NCBI GenBank assembly: GCA_013399305.1
Contig: VXAI01000340.1
Location: forward strand, 495,953 to 559,952
Direction: 5' to 3'
DNA from: Rostratula benghalensis
Taxonomy: Eukaryota > Chordata > Aves > Charadriiformes > Rostratulidae
Length of the DNA stretch: 64,000 nucleotides
Numbering within the stretch: position 1 is the stretch's first letter; each line of letters begins with the position of its first letter. Under the pieces are notes generated by a model, which saw only the letters and a program-made list of their open reading frames with translations, searched no databases and was not told the DNA's origin. This document shows, one piece after another, positions 39,745-53,163 of the stretch. Made by a program: the position numbers and the translations under genes.

Positions 39745-40548
39745 CACATCAATGTCTGTGGGATGGCTTGCTATCTAGGTCCTTTGGTTTTTCATCGCAG
39801 TGGAGGTAGGGGATGGAGTGCCACACAATAGCAGACACAAAGGATATTGATGGGCTAGAAGTCATGGAAGTGCCTGGGAAAGATCAGGTAGGTAGCTTCT
39901 CCTCCAAAAAAGGCAATAAGATCAATAGCACAATTGAAGTGCATCTACGCTAATGCACGCAGCATGGGCAACAAGCAGGAGGAGCTGGAAGCCATTGTGC
40001 AGCAGGAACACTATGATATAGTTGCCATCACAGAAAGATGATGCAATGATTCAGACAACTGACGTGCTGCACTGCATGGCTATAAACTCTTCAGAAAAGA
40101 CAGTCCAGGAAGGCCAGGTGTTGGAGTGGCCATATAAGGTAGGGAGTGTTTTGATTATCTTAATGATGGTGACAACAGGGTAGAGTGTTTATGGCTAAGA
40201 ATAAAGGGAAAGTCCAAAGCAGCTTGTAATTGGGATTTTGTTATAGGCCACCCAATGAGGATCAAGAGGGAGAAATATTCTCTAAACAGCTGGTAGAGGT
40301 CTCACAGTCACTAATACTTGTTCTCATGGGGAACTTCAATTTACCACACATCTGCTGAGGAAACAGTCTAGGAGATTCCTGGAGTGTGTGGAAGATAAAT
40401 TCCTGACACAGCCAACAAGGGAAGCTGCCCTGCTAAACCTGTTATTTGCAAACAGAGAAGGATTTATGTGTGATGTCTTGGGGACAGTGATCACAAAATT
40501 ATTTCTATTATTGGACAAGTAAGAAGGGAGGTTAGTAGAACTATCACC

Positions 40549-40740
40549 TTGGACTTCTGGAGAGCAGACTTTGGTCTGTTTAGGAGGCTAGTTGTCAGAG
40601 TCCTTGGGGAAGAAGTTCTGAAGGGCAACGGAGTCCAGGAAGACTGGACATTCTTCAAGAGGGAAATCTTTAAGGCACTGGAGCTGTCTATCCCCCATGC
40701 TGTAAGACAAGCTGCAGGGGAAGAAGACCATGCTGGCTAA
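40549..40740 (+). pseudogene. CR1 ORF2 linker fragment
   Basis: This is a 63-codon open stretch with WRADFGLFRRLVVRVLGEE and VQEDWTFFKREIFKALELS. It matches the segment just after the endonuclease domain in CR1 ORF2. It is part of the decayed copy at 39745-42162 and encodes no complete domain. Confidence 0.82.
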
Positions 40741-41307
40741 GCTGAGAGGTCTAGCTGGAACTCAGGAAGACAAGGAAAGTTTATACCATATAGAAGAAGG
40801 GGCAGGCTGCAGGAAGGTTACAAAGAATGCATGAGGATCTGAAGGGAGAAAATTAAAAGGGACAAAGCACAGCTAAAACTTAATCTGGCTACTGCTCAAA
40901 AAGATAATAAAAAAAAAGTTTCTATAAATTAACAACAAAAGGGGGGTTAAGGAGAATCTCCATCCTTTATTGGATGTGGGGAAAAAAAATAATGATCAAG
41001 AATGAGAAAATGTTGAGGTACTTAATGCCTTCTTTACCTTGGTTCTTAATAGTAAGACCTGTTGTTCTCTGAGTATCCAGCCTCCTAAGCTAGAGGACAG
41101 GGGCAGGGAACAGAATAGACCTTCCACAATCCAAGGGTAAATGTTAGCAGGCTGCTACACCACTTAGACACACTCAAGTCTATAAGGCTAGATGTGATCC
41201 ATCCAGGAGTACTGAGGGAGCTGTGGAAGTGCTCACCAAGTCACTTTCCATCATTTATCAGCAGTCCTGGTTAACAAGAGAGGTTAGCTGATTGGAGGTT
41301 AGCAAAA

Positions 41308-42090
41308 GTGATGCTCATCTACAAGAAGAGCCAGAAGGAGGATCTGGGTAACTACAGGCCTGTTTACCTTTGTGCCAGGGAAGGTTGTGCAGTGAATCAT
41401 ATCAAGTCCCATCAAGTGACATCAACAGGAAAAACAGGTAATCAGGCCAAATCAGCCTGGGTTTATGAAAGGCAGGTACTGCTTGACTCTATGACAAGGT
41501 AACCCACGTAGTGGATTTTAGTAAAGCCTTTGATAATGTTTCACACAACATTCTGGAGAAACTGACTGCCTATGGCTTGGATGGGTGCATGCTTCACTGA
41601 GTAGAAAACTGGCTGCATGGCCAGGCTCCAAAAGTGGTGGTATATGGAGCTAAGTCCAGTCAGCACCCAGTCACAAGTGGTGTTCCCCAGGGCTCAGTAC
41701 TGAGACTGGTTCCATTTAATATATTTATCAATGAACTGGATGAGGGGATCAAGTTCACCCTCAGTAAGTTTGCAGATGACATCATATTGTCTAGGAGTGT
41801 TGATCTTCCTGAGGGTAGGAAAGCTCTACAGAGGAATCTGGACAGGCTGGATTGAGGGGTTGAGGCTGACTGAATGAGATTCAACAAGGCCAAGTTCTGG
41901 GTCCTGCACTTGGGTCACAGCAACCCCATGCAGCGGTACAGGCTTGGGGAAGAGTGGCTGGAAAGTTGCCCAGTAGAAAAGGACCTGGGGAGTTTCTTGA
42001 CAGCCAGCTGCAGACGAGCCAACAGTATGCCCAGGTGGCCAAGAAGTCCAGTAGTATCCTGCCCTGTATCAGAAACAATGTGGCCAGAGA
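41308..42090 (+). pseudogene. CR1 ORF2 reverse transcriptase remnant
   Basis: The open fragments in this block follow the reverse transcriptase order: YKKSQKEDLGNYRPV (from 41320), a damaged QHGF region, DFSKAFDNVSHN (motif A, aspartate retained), SGVPQGSVL (motif B), [11 protein letters not shown] and KFADDIILS (motif C, both aspartates retained), [15 protein letters not shown] and QRYRLGEEWLE. At least three frameshifts and several stops separate the pieces. The domain is cut off at about 42090 by the internal deletion that joins it to the 3' UTR. Confidence 0.88.
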
Positions 42091-42162
42091 AGTGGCGAAG
42101 TGACCCTGTACTTGGTGATCTTAAAGGTCTCTTCCAACCGTAATGATTCTATGAATCTATGA

Positions 42163-45100
42163 GAAAACTGAGGATGAATGTTAGAAGTAAATAGATTCAA
42201 AATAAGTGGTAAATGAAAAATACACATTTTGTGGACAGATTTTTGAATAATACAACATGTTTTTAAAATACAGCTTATGATAGAAAGGAGCTATATGCAA
42301 AGAGGCTGTGGTTTCCAAACCCATGGTTTCACAACACTTTAACCCAGCAGTGAAGGAAAAATAGCAAAGTTTGACATACCTCTGTCTAGTCTACTGTAAC
42401 CTCTGGCCCAACTAAATATACAATGTTCACCACCCATCATGCACCAAGATCCAGCACTGGGGCTAGACTGAATTTGCTTACAGAGAGGGTTTGGGGGATT
42501 GTGTGTTCAGTTATGAGAAGATGAGACAGGGAGTCAGTGGGAGTCCTGAGAAGCATCAGCATCAGCAAAATCTTTGACCTCACTGTTGATGGGAAGGATG
42601 CATTAATGACACTGATAATGTTTTGGAACTGACATTGTAAAGATTAGTTTGCCGGAAAAATTACTCTGGACAAAGTAGGTCAGAAAGAGGTTGATCATAT
42701 CAAAGCTATTTAGCCACCCCATCCTTAATTTTAAACCGTGTTTGCTGCCTTTTAACAGTGGCTGAAAAATACACATGAGTTTAGCATTTCTTTCCTTAGA
42801 TAAATTGGGGGAAATGTTTGATTATTTTTCAATGCAGTAATGAATTCTGTTACAGCAAAAATATACTGCAGTTGATAAAAACAAAACTTTTTAAAGACTG
42901 TCAGAGATGTATATATAAAATGACAGCTACCCCCTTTAGTGTTCTTAGAACAACAGACTTTAAAATTAAAACCAACTATAATTAACTTTTACAGATGTCG
43001 GGAGCAGAATCCTCAGGCAATCATTTCCAGGCTCTTCAAGACTCAGATCTGACTCTTGATTCTCTTTAATTGGAAGCAAAATATATACCAGCAGTAACAA
43101 GTGGGTGACCTGTAACTGAACATGGGTTGCTGGAGTTATCTCTTTATATAAAGAAAAATAGCACAATACTCTCATAGCGCAACATGAAATCCATACTCAA
43201 AGGAATATACCAGAAGCATAAAAGCAGTAAGAGTGCAAGTACCCCAAGAGTACGTCACTGAAAAAGTTGTGCTGTTGGGAATCCTTACTCTCTGCTAGCT
43301 TCCTTCGAGTTTCAAGGGCAGACAAGGAGAAAATAAACAGTTAGATGAAGAGACATTTATTTCATGTGCCCTCATCTCCTGAAGTGGTGAAGGAAGGTCT
43401 GGTTCCTACACTATGAACCAAGATATGGGACTGTGGTAAAGGATGAAGCATAATCCTCATGTCACTGTAGAAACCCACATGCAATGGTGTAATGTATTTA
43501 AAAAGATATCCCACTTGGTGTCTCTGAATATCACTCCAGAAATTCCAAAACTTAACCGAAAACTGATACACTTTTTACAAGTTTTTAGAACTTCTGTTAC
43601 ACTTGGTAGTTCTGGAAGAGCTTACTGGGAAATTAGTAGAAGATGAAAGTACTAGAAAGGTGTCAGAATTCTTCTCCAGTGGCAGAATGTGCTTGAATCT
43701 ATTTCACAGTCTTTACCTCAAAAGTCTTTTATGCCTTACAAATCCAGGACAAAATAGCACTCTGTCTCCCTTCTACACAAATTCTGGATACAGACATCAA
43801 GGCTCCTCTTTGGTTTCTCTAATGCAAAATTACCCAATCCTACTGTTAAAGACCACTCATAGGACACTGAGGAAATGTTTGACTTTGTCCCTTAATATCG
43901 CATTTGGGAAAGTGACTCAGCTGAAAGAATTGCATGAGAGGCATTTATCCCACATTCTCATGTTTATATTAACCTGCTTTCCTTTCGCATAAGTGTGGAG
44001 ACTAATAAACCAGAATATGTTATTCCATACACAAATAACCTCACCTATACAAAGGTATACCCCAAAGCTTTGCTGTTCGGAGGATAAATCTCACAATATC
44101 TCTGAGAGCTGCTTTTTTCCTTAGCATATCAGTGATAAAGGGCATTTAACTTTAGTATAATTTCGTTGCAAAAGGTGCAATATTTAAAAACATTTGTACA
44201 ACTGTTTAAACCTTGCAAACTGTTTAACTTCCCTGGTGTTACTTCAGATATTCACTAGTTCTGTTCAGAGCAGAACATAACCGAGAGTCTAATCAAAAAG
44301 ACAACTGATTTTACAGTGAGACATCACTCCAGAACACTGAGTAAAAAGTCATCATAAAGGATGCAGAAAATCAATTCCATTGTACTAGAAAAGGAAAAGG
44401 CAGCTTCCTTAGTTTCAGAGTGAATATTCTGTCATTGTGGAAAGCAGATTTAAACACAAAAGGCAGTGATCCTGCATGTTCTGATAGTAATTTTCTGCTC
44501 TTTTCTCAGCTGAAATAACTAGATAGTTATTATTTTCACATGTCCTGTTCAGGCAGTTTCAGGTGATGTTCTACAGGGATGCTGATGGTTATTTTTGCTT
44601 TAACCCACCAAAACAGAACAGTAAATAAAAAGTAGCTCAAACCTGAACTACATGAAGGGAAATGGAAGCAGAAATACTGAATAACAAGCAGAAATACAGT
44701 GACAGTTAATTAATTACCAACATTAATCAATTAAAATTGTGCTTCTATATCACCTGTGATTAGGCCTTTTCTACAGACATGTACAATCCACTTGTCTATG
44801 TCCCATCTTTTCCCCCTTGAGCTGGCAACAGTGATTAAGGGATTGTTGTGGGATTTTTATCTACAGGAAGAAAATTAAAAAATGGGAATAAGCTGAAATT
44901 CACAGGTGACAGTAGATGTGTGCAACTGTAAAAACATTAATAAGGCAAACCACACATGCTAAAAACTTGTATGCCTTCAACTGTTCTAAAGTTCTTGTCT
45001 TTCCTGATTACACACATGAAGGGCAATCCTCACTTCTACAGTTCTTCTGTCCTGCCACACAACATTCTACTGACTCACTGGGATCCAGTTCCAGGAGAGA

Positions 45101-46692
45101 TGCACCCCATTGCCAATCTACAACAACACAGGAAACAATCCTTCTGTAGCATCTCTTCAGTAAATTTGTCTATGAATGGCTCAGAATATAATGTCCCAGA
45201 CAGTCCTACTCCCAAACAGAACAGTTGTCACACTCTGGATGTATTTAATGTGTACATTGGAGATACGCAGATACAAATAAAACTTTTAATTTTTGTTCCC
45301 TTATGCTGGTGTAACACTGACAAATCAACTCCAGTTAGATAATTTGTGGTAACTTGATATATGCTTCACTGATAGCTCTCCTACTTGCAGACAAACAACA
45401 GGCTTAAAATTCAGCACACTTAGTGAAGATTCATTGAGAACTGAAACACATTTGAGAAATTTGCCTTGGGGTTTGAATGAGCAGGGACCAATTTATTGTC
45501 TATGATTGAAAACAGGAAAGATCCTAAGGAAAAACCTGTAAATCACACACATACAGAAGAACAGTTTGCTCCAAGCTCAGCAAAACAGAATAGTTATGTG
45601 TAGCAAAGCTCTCATACAGACCCATATACTTAAAAATTGCTAGGGGAAAGCACACTGCAAATGATTTAAAGGTTTCATCTGAACAAGTGCAAAAGCACTC
45701 ACTGAGTTTAATGATGGCAGGAACTGCAGGGAGGAAGATGAAGAGAAAAATAGACAGGTACTCCTTTCACAGCATCAATGCCTTGCCTTTTTGAATTCTG
45801 CTGAACCGCTATCAACACTACATCACAGGGAAACACTTTCCCTACAAGAAGACTCTGCATTTGCAAATACTGCAGCAGTATCTCTGATGTATGCTGATGT
45901 GTTTTCAGATTGCTTTCATGTTTGGTCTTGAATAGAAAGGTTTGGGACCCAGCTTTCCTATAAATTATTTTGGAGCATTAATTAGATTCAGGCTACATCT
46001 TTACAGATGGTGAAGTCATGGATCACTGTCACCAAAACGAGAGAAGCATTGCTCCCATTCTATCTCATATGTCTTCCTGTTTCTCCACTCTCTCACTCCT
46101 CATCCCCATTCCAGATTATTTTCCCCTCCGAGACAGCTAAGGCCTTGACTGAACCCTTCTGCAAGCAGAAGAAACAGAATCCATCTCAGCAGAAGACTAC
46201 CTGGTAGTTTTCGAGATATTTTTTTTTTGCCATATTTATGAACAGCCACAAGACTTGTGAACACCAGAGCAATCACGAACACATGGCAGAGATGGACAGG
46301 GAATGCAAGGGGAGGAGGAAAGAGACAAGAGAACATAACCTGATGCTCAAATTGACTGACTTTATCAGATCAGCCTTCCTTATCTTGGTATGGTAAAGAT
46401 TTTGAAATTTGTTTAAAAATTCACATTGGAAATCACCCCCCACTTATCTTCTGATCATCTGGCCTGGTTACCTGTGTTCATCCCTCCCTTTTCCTGCTCT
46501 GGTTGTTGTTTCATTTCCTTGCCTCTCTCCTTCACCATCTCAGCTCTTACATTCATTCTTTCTCCCCTTGCCACGTCCCTATTTCATTATCCACAACTAA
46601 CACCCACCCTTACTTCCCTCCATCCCAATATGGGTGTAGCCAGTTCAAAATAAGCACACAACTCCTCAGGTTTGCACAGGGGCACAGCAAAA
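42163..46692. other. Unique DNA, nothing definite
   Basis: Several medium frames (43603-43992, 44956-45342) lack recognisable homology, and I regard them as chance. The segment 44700-44775 carries a cluster of homeodomain-like words: TTAATTAATTA at 44706-44716, TTAATCAATTAA at 44723-44734 and GATTAGG at 44758-44764. It may be a conserved regulatory element. No repeat was recognised. Confidence 0.45.
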
Positions 46693-47285
46693 GAATCATA
46701 TAATCATAGAATGGTTTGGGTTTGAAAAGATCTTTAAGGTCATCTAGTCCAACCCCCTTAAAATAAGCAAGAACAGTTTCCACTGGATCAGGTTGCTCAG
46801 AGACCTGTCCAATCTGACATTAAATGTTTCCAGGGACGGGGCACCTACCACCTCTCTGAACAACCTGTTCCAGTGTTTCACCACCCTCAGAATAAAAAAA
46901 AAATGTTTTCCTTATATCTATTCTGACAGGTCCACACCTTTCCTGTGCTAAGCACCCAGACCTGGATGCAGTACTCCAGATGGGGTCTCACCAGAGCAGA
47001 GCAGAGGGGAAGAATCACCTTCCCTACCTCCTGGCCATGCATCTTTTGATGCAGCCCAGGATGCAGTTGTTGGGTCATGTCCAGCTTTTCATCCACCGGT
47101 ATCCCAAACTCCTTCTCAGCAGGGCTGCTCTCAATCCCTTTCCCCCAGTATCAATCTTGGGGGTTGCCCTGACCCAGGTGCAGGACCCTGCACATGGTCT
47201 ACTTGAACCTCATAAGATTCACGTGGGTCCACTTCTCACGTTGTCTATGTCCCTTGGGATGGCAAATCTTCCCTTCCCCTCACGT
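46693..47285 (-). mobile_element. CR1 LINE 3' fragment, internally deleted
   Basis: On the plus strand the copy starts with the inverted octamer tail (AATCATAGAATGGTTTGGG) and the 3' UTR landmark TCATCTAGTCCAACCCC. It then reads back through the ORF2 C-terminus. Near 46922 it jumps from the LRKTFF-like block to the region coding for the QVWVLS block, losing about 200 bases of the family sequence. Beyond this it encodes (minus strand) VILPLCSALVRPHLEYCIQ and, further upstream, the block with DEKLDM. It ends near 47285. Wording of the 3' UTR differs from the young copies at 30.4 and 38.3 kb, so it is a different subfamily. Non-functional. Confidence 0.93.
46887..47096 (-). pseudogene. CR1 ORF2 C-terminal fragment
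   Basis: A 69-codon minus-strand stretch contains EVGKVILPLCSALVRPHLEYC, equivalent to the [19 protein letters not shown] block just after the reverse transcriptase palm. After that the frame runs across the internal deletion of the element and becomes meaningless. The plus-strand frame 46980-47357 is its antisense shadow. Confidence 0.85.
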
Positions 47286-50200
47286 TTTGGAAATCCACTT
47301 AAAAACAACAAAATCTCCAACAGTCTGTACCCATTTCTATCTGCTGCATGTGAGTAAATACATCCTTTGTAATGTTCAAACCAAACTTCCCTACTGACAA
47401 GTTTGATAACAACAGAGACCACAGCTGGATGTTAAATAATAATCATTCAGGTTTCAGACTACTCTGACCTTTCTTTCACCCAGCATTTTAAGATTTGTGT
47501 CTCATTTGATCCAATTCCTAACAATGTTTTTTTAGAAGATGCTTTTGAAAGAGTTAGGGCTGCCCATACGCTGTAACCACCAACCAGGCACTAATCCAAT
47601 CAAAGCACAAATCCCTGACATGTTCCATATAGCGGAAAATATTGCTGAGTGCTTATAAGTGTGAAGCAGTTCTTGATGAAACCAACACAGCTCAGCCTTC
47701 AGCGCAGACCCAGCACAACAGCTGAGGAATTTCAGTTGCTGCCCTGCAAGCGCTTCTCTCAGCGGGAGGGTTTTCTGCAGCACTGGAGATGTAAAGCTCT
47801 CCTATTCCTGAGCAGGAGAGCAAAAGGGCAGAGGAACTGGCACTGCTTCAGCTACCTAGCAAATAAAAAGGGACTGCATGGAATTATTGTACTCAGTTTT
47901 ACAGATGTGAGGAGTGAAAGACACCTAAGCCCACGTCTACAGTCAGAGGAAGGATGATCCTAAGGGTATGGGAGAGTTTGCACAGGGAGGGGAGCAAGCA
48001 GTACAGGGAGGAGAAGATCATGACCAGGATGGGAGCTAATCTGGGGCTCCCCTGTTTCTGGAACCTCCCCGCAGCCAAATGCTGCCTTTTATTGGAGATA
48101 GACTGTGGAATGCTGACTGGACAGACAGATACTTGAGACAGAAAAATGAAATCCAATGAAATTAGGTATTTCTCTCATTTTCTTGGAAAGCAGATGGATG
48201 TACTATTAAAGTCAACATTCTAGCAGCACAACTAATTATTCAGACTTTCTGTCTTTCATATTTGACAGCCTGGGTTGCATACACTATTTCCTACTTTCTG
48301 AAGTGTCGGCAGGCCTCTAATTGCATTTTCTGAGACCGGATTGTGATTTCTGAAACCTGAAGATAGATTGTTGAAGGTTCTGATTAAATATTGATTCATG
48401 CATTCAACAAATTGGTTGTAAATAGCAGATGCCCAACATAGAACACACAGATCTCCCTATCATAGATATACATATGTTTCATTTTGCAGCTAGTGTATCA
48501 GGCTGTATTAAAACTGTAAAAAGAGGGATCGATGCATACTTTATAGTTATTACCCAGAAATATATAAGTATTTTCTGATAGTTATGCAATAACCATTTGG
48601 AGAATAAACTGGTGGATCGTTCAGTGGATTCAGCTACTGAAACAAAAATATTGTCAGCTGTAAATGCTGTGCTAGTCAAAAATGAATTAGCACATAAAAA
48701 GAGCATTTATCTCTGTGAAACCATTTCAGGTACTAAGACATTGATGGCAGAGTCTGGCAATAATTGGTCCAACAAGAAACAGCTCTGGGAATCTAATTGA
48801 CTCTTATCTCCAGAAGAAAGTGAATCTTTATTCATTGTAGGAGGACTTGGCTGAGCCCATGAGGAAAGCATTTGAGTTGCTTTCCTAATAGTTTCTATAT
48901 GAAAAATGAACATCTACTATCCAGTAGTTTAATAATACACTACTTGCAGTCAAGACCACACCTAAAGTGGTATTACATGCTGCTTTACAGAAATATTATA
49001 CTACATATTCTGCCAACTGGTAGCTCTTATTCCACAAGTACAGAGTGACTCTCTAGAAACTGAAGTTTCAATTTATTCCTTTATATCTATTTATACAAAC
49101 TTTAAAGTAGTTCCTTTTAATGTTTTGGTAATGGAGACACTCTACTAAGCTTCAGTAGAGATAAATCACCAGTCTCAGAGATATGAAGACTGTGTCAGAC
49201 TAATGTGCAGGAAAATGTAAATCAGAGACTATTTCTCTGGCTTAAATAATTCTCTTTTTATTTACTTTTTTTTTTTTTTCTTTTTTAGTATCCTGGATCA
49301 ATAGGCTATATTTGAAGTGTTCACTTCTCTCTTACACTCCCAGGACTCTAATTCGAGCCCCATGGATCATCCAAGAGAGAAGAATTTTTCCTTGCAACTG
49401 CGCGTACAGGATATTAAACACATTGCTTTTTTTTCCTTGGCTTTTCATAAGCTTCTTTTAAATCATATAATTTTTTACTCTCACCATAGGATTTTCACAG
49501 CTTCCAATTACTCAACTCCCACTTAACAAGTTGTCAAGCAACTACTTAAGCAGTAAAAGACATGTCTCTGTAGAATTGTAAATTATTTATTGTTTATAGG
49601 TAGCTGAAAATTAGCCTAACAAATCCTAGGAAAAAGAACAATAGGAACTAACTCCTTAATTAGTTGGAGTGGTTGGCAATGTTAAAAAGAGAGTTTCAAG
49701 TCACTCTGAGAACAAAAGTGTAATTGCAGAGATGCTATTCCAGGTCATTCTCATCTCTTGAGAATTCACAAGTACCTTCTCCCTACCTGCCTTCCCTGCC
49801 CCTGACTGCTACCTGCACAATCACTAGTTTCTTGTATCCAGTGTGTTCTGACAGGAAGTGTGATATTTCAGCTTCTGTGCATTGATAGGATCCTCTAGGA
49901 GATGGACTTCCAATACAGGGAAGAGATGAGGAAGATGGGTACACAGGCTTCTAGCATGGGAGCACAGAATTATCTCCATACGACTGTAGGCTTTTTGTAT
50001 GAGAAAATTGGTCAAACTTGCTTTCACAGTGGCCTGTCCTTCAGACATCCTACCAGACCTATTAGTGGGATCCAATAGGTCTCACCTTTCAAGCAAGCAT
50101 CTGTCATGCCCCGTTCACTCCTGCAAAACATTTTGGTCTATTCTTTAAAAAGAAGAAAAAAAAAAATGACATTACTCTGGACTTCTAAACAAATGTGATA

Positions 50201-53138
50201 ATGTGCACTGTATATATACAATATACATTTATATATACATTTATACTTTTTAAAGGTCTGAAAGAAAAATTCAGTTCCCTCCTTAGCCTTACAAATCCAC
50301 ATTTCCTAAAACAAGTCCTTAAGTACAGACTTCAACACTCTTCTTTAGTTTGGGTCACTGAACAGTAACAAATGCAATATTTATGGAGGTACAGTAGGCA
50401 CAAAGCAAAAGATAGCCAGACAGCTTGAAAAGTTATGTCCAGTTATTTTAATCCAATGACTAAAATGCATAAACAATATGGGCGAAAACACTATTTTCTG
50501 ATGAATGGCTACTTACTATCTAGGCTTTCTCTTTCCCTTCCTTCATCAGACCTGTGTTGGCAACAATTCAGGCAACTTTGGCAAATGTTAAAAACCAGTT
50601 CTGCCTACAAACTTGGCCATCCCATCCTCTGGAAACAAGCCAGCTTCACCTCCCACCTGGTGGCTTGGGCTCATGCCCATGTATTGTTTAGCTGAGAAAT
50701 GAAAGATGTAGGGGGAAAAGGCCAGAAGCAGCAGAAGAAGGAGGAACAACAGTTTCTGCTGACTCTCTTGCCTTAGCTCTTGGCCCCACTCCACGTGTCT
50801 GGCATCAGCATTCTTTCTTTTCTTCCATATATTAGCCTGTCTTCAAAAAAAAGGAAGGAAATGGTGAATAGTTTCCAGCCAGAAAAGCTGATCGCACAGT
50901 GGAAAAAATGCATACTTCTGGACAAATCAGCGGATGCAACTGTGAAGAAATGTAAGTAGCTCACAAGTTCCTGCTGAAAGAGTTGGAGAGGGGTATTCTT
51001 TTATAACAGGCAGACTGCAACACACACCTTTTCCAAAAGAAAAAGACCATAACTAAAATTAGTAACAGACCTAGTATTTAGCAGTCTTCCCCTATTAACA
51101 TTCACAGCATCTTAGAGGAATGTGAGCACAGCTACCTTACAGCACACTGTGCATTAGTAGAGTTCAGCAGAAAGATAGAAAAGAAACCAAAATATAGTTA
51201 ACACACTCAATTCATTTGTAAAAGCTGAGGGTAGTCACTATTAGGACTGATTGCATTCTGTAGAGCATATAAGGCTTAATAGTACTTTGGAGTTCATTTA
51301 AAGGCCATCAATGGCCCATCATTTCCCTCCTGAATTACCAGACATTCTTCAAAAAGTGTAAAAGAGTGGTAATTTGTCTAACCATTACCATAAGTGTTGA
51401 TCACAACTGAGCTCTTACCTCAGTTACTTACCTAGTTACATCCTTCCTTCACATATAAGACACTCAAGCATTTTTAGCAAATTGGGAACTTTTAAAAAAA
51501 AAAATAAAATAAAGCTCACATACATTTTTGTCAAGCTTTCCTGTGTCAGATACTCAGTTTTATCTTGCCAGGATTAAACAAACTCAAGCCCTGTTTACCA
51601 CCTTCAAGGCCAAAAGTGGATGAAAAGGCCAATGAATTAAGTAAAAATTTTCAGCCAATAGATATTAAGGGTACGGGAGGACATTGGAAATCATGGACTA
51701 TAACACTGACTTTTGTTTAAAGAAGTGCTGTCAAATCATTATTCTGATAAAATTCATTTGTGAAAGACCTAGACTGACAGTAGCAGATAACAACTTAAAT
51801 GTCTACTTCTAAATGCAGTTAACACTCAAGCCTAACTTTCCACAGTTTTCACCCTACTAATGGCCTGGTTGTGCCCATTTCTCATGGAATACATGTAATA
51901 AAGAATGCTTCCCTAGGATTTGAGAAGCCCGGTTTCTAGGTAGGCCTTATTTAAACTTTCAAGTTGTACATCCTAAAGAAGCAACCACGATGCTATAGCA
52001 TGTGCTAAGTAAATACCCTTTTGTGATGGACCTTTGTATACCCAAGAAACAAATAAACTATGTCCCTAATATGATCTTTTTGGCATAAAAGAGTACAGCT
52101 GGTAGCCATCAGCTGAGGAAATTAAAGCCTCCAATATCTGTGCAATACAATTAAGCAGAAGATGATGGATCAGGACATCTAAAGAAAGAAGAGATGATGG
52201 GGCCTCAGTGCAGACCCCTACTTTGCAGACTTTTGCAACAGGTGTAGAGGCTTGTATCATCTGGGTCCTACAGGTTCAAAAGGCCATTTCAAAAGTAAGT
52301 AGCTTCTTGTTGCAAAACTACAGAGACAGACATTGTTCAGTATATTCTGTCCTTGATAGAAGAGGAACAGCTTCAAACACTGAAACAGAAGTTACAGGAA
52401 AAATGCCGATTCTAACAGTGCATATAAAGGTATGTCTTCATGGTTTACCATGCGAAAGGGACATTAGTCAAGCTAAGCCCTAGATTGCCATTTTGTAATG
52501 CATCCAAGTGAATCAGAGAGTAAGAAGCAGAATCCATTAGTCCTGTGTCAAATATAATGATAAAAGCATAATGCAAAATACATGACAAAAATGATATTGT
52601 AAAAAAGTCCATAGTAGGCAAATAAATAGAACAGAAAAATTTTGAAGGATGCCTGCCTGCCTGCCTTGGCAAAACCACATAAATTTTAGGACAGCAAGAA
52701 GATAATAATACTTTTAAACAGCGTTATGGAAAATAGCTTTCCATGTGTGATTAAAAATAACTTTATTTCCACCGCAGAAGTAAGGAACCCTCCATTTACA
52801 AAGGTGCTTCCATGTTTCAAACAAACCTAAAGATAATTCTCTGAATTTAAATTGGGATTAAGGATCAGTTTGTGTAATTCATAGTCATCTCTAGATGAAA
52901 AGATATATTCTGTGCCCTAGGGAAAGTTCTTAATGCTTTTTGAATTTATTCCACCATTAACTACAACACCAGATGAAAATCTGCAGCATCACTCTTTAAA
53001 ATGAGGAGGTTTTATGTGAGATTTTGAAACTCACAATTTTCAATTGTCTGAAGGCATTATTTATGACCTCTGAAAGCAGCAGCTACCAGTTTATATCATT
53101 AGCAACAAAAGCTTCATAAAAATTATTCCAAATTAATT
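47286..53138. other. Unique DNA, nothing definite
   Basis: No gene was recognised. The block 47640-48080 is more GC-rich than average and holds a 102-codon frame (47649-47957) without familiar motifs. A T-rich tract lies at 49265-49288 and an AT-rich imperfect repeat at 50210-50246. A short TGCC run sits near 52650-52668. Confidence 0.45.
50210..50246. repeat. AT-rich imperfect repeat (TATA/CATTTATA units)
   Basis: TATATATACA and two TACATTTATA-like units lie in tandem. It is low-complexity sequence with no visible role. Confidence 0.6.
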
Positions 53139-53163
53139 NNNNNNNNNNNNNNNNNNNNNNNNN
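53139..53163. other. Assembly gap (25 N)
   Basis: A short run of 25 undetermined bases, probably a scaffolding placeholder of arbitrary length rather than a measured distance. Confidence 0.95.

Larger units (their letters stand above)
39745..42162 (+). mobile_element. CR1 LINE, old long copy with deleted ORF2 3' part
   Basis: The sequence enters ORF2 at the NARSMGNKQEELEAIVQQE block (about 39952-40015). It keeps eroded endonuclease landmarks: ITER followed by a stop where WWD should be, GNFN instead of GDFN near 40330, and DSDHK near 40487. Then come the linker, DFSKAFDNVSHN (from 41514), SGVPQGS and FADD (41769-41780). Coding similarity ends near 42090 at a NNVAREV segment. The sequence then jumps directly to the 3' UTR (CTTGGTGATCTTAAAGGTC) and the tail ATGATTCTATGAATCTATG. 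Several hundred bases of ORF2 C-terminus are therefore deleted. Many stops and indels mark it as older than the copy at 27.5 kb. The 5' edge is approximate. Confidence 0.92.

Noticed and set aside
46980..47357. 125-codon plus-strand frame
   Set aside because: It is antisense to CR1 ORF2 sequence.
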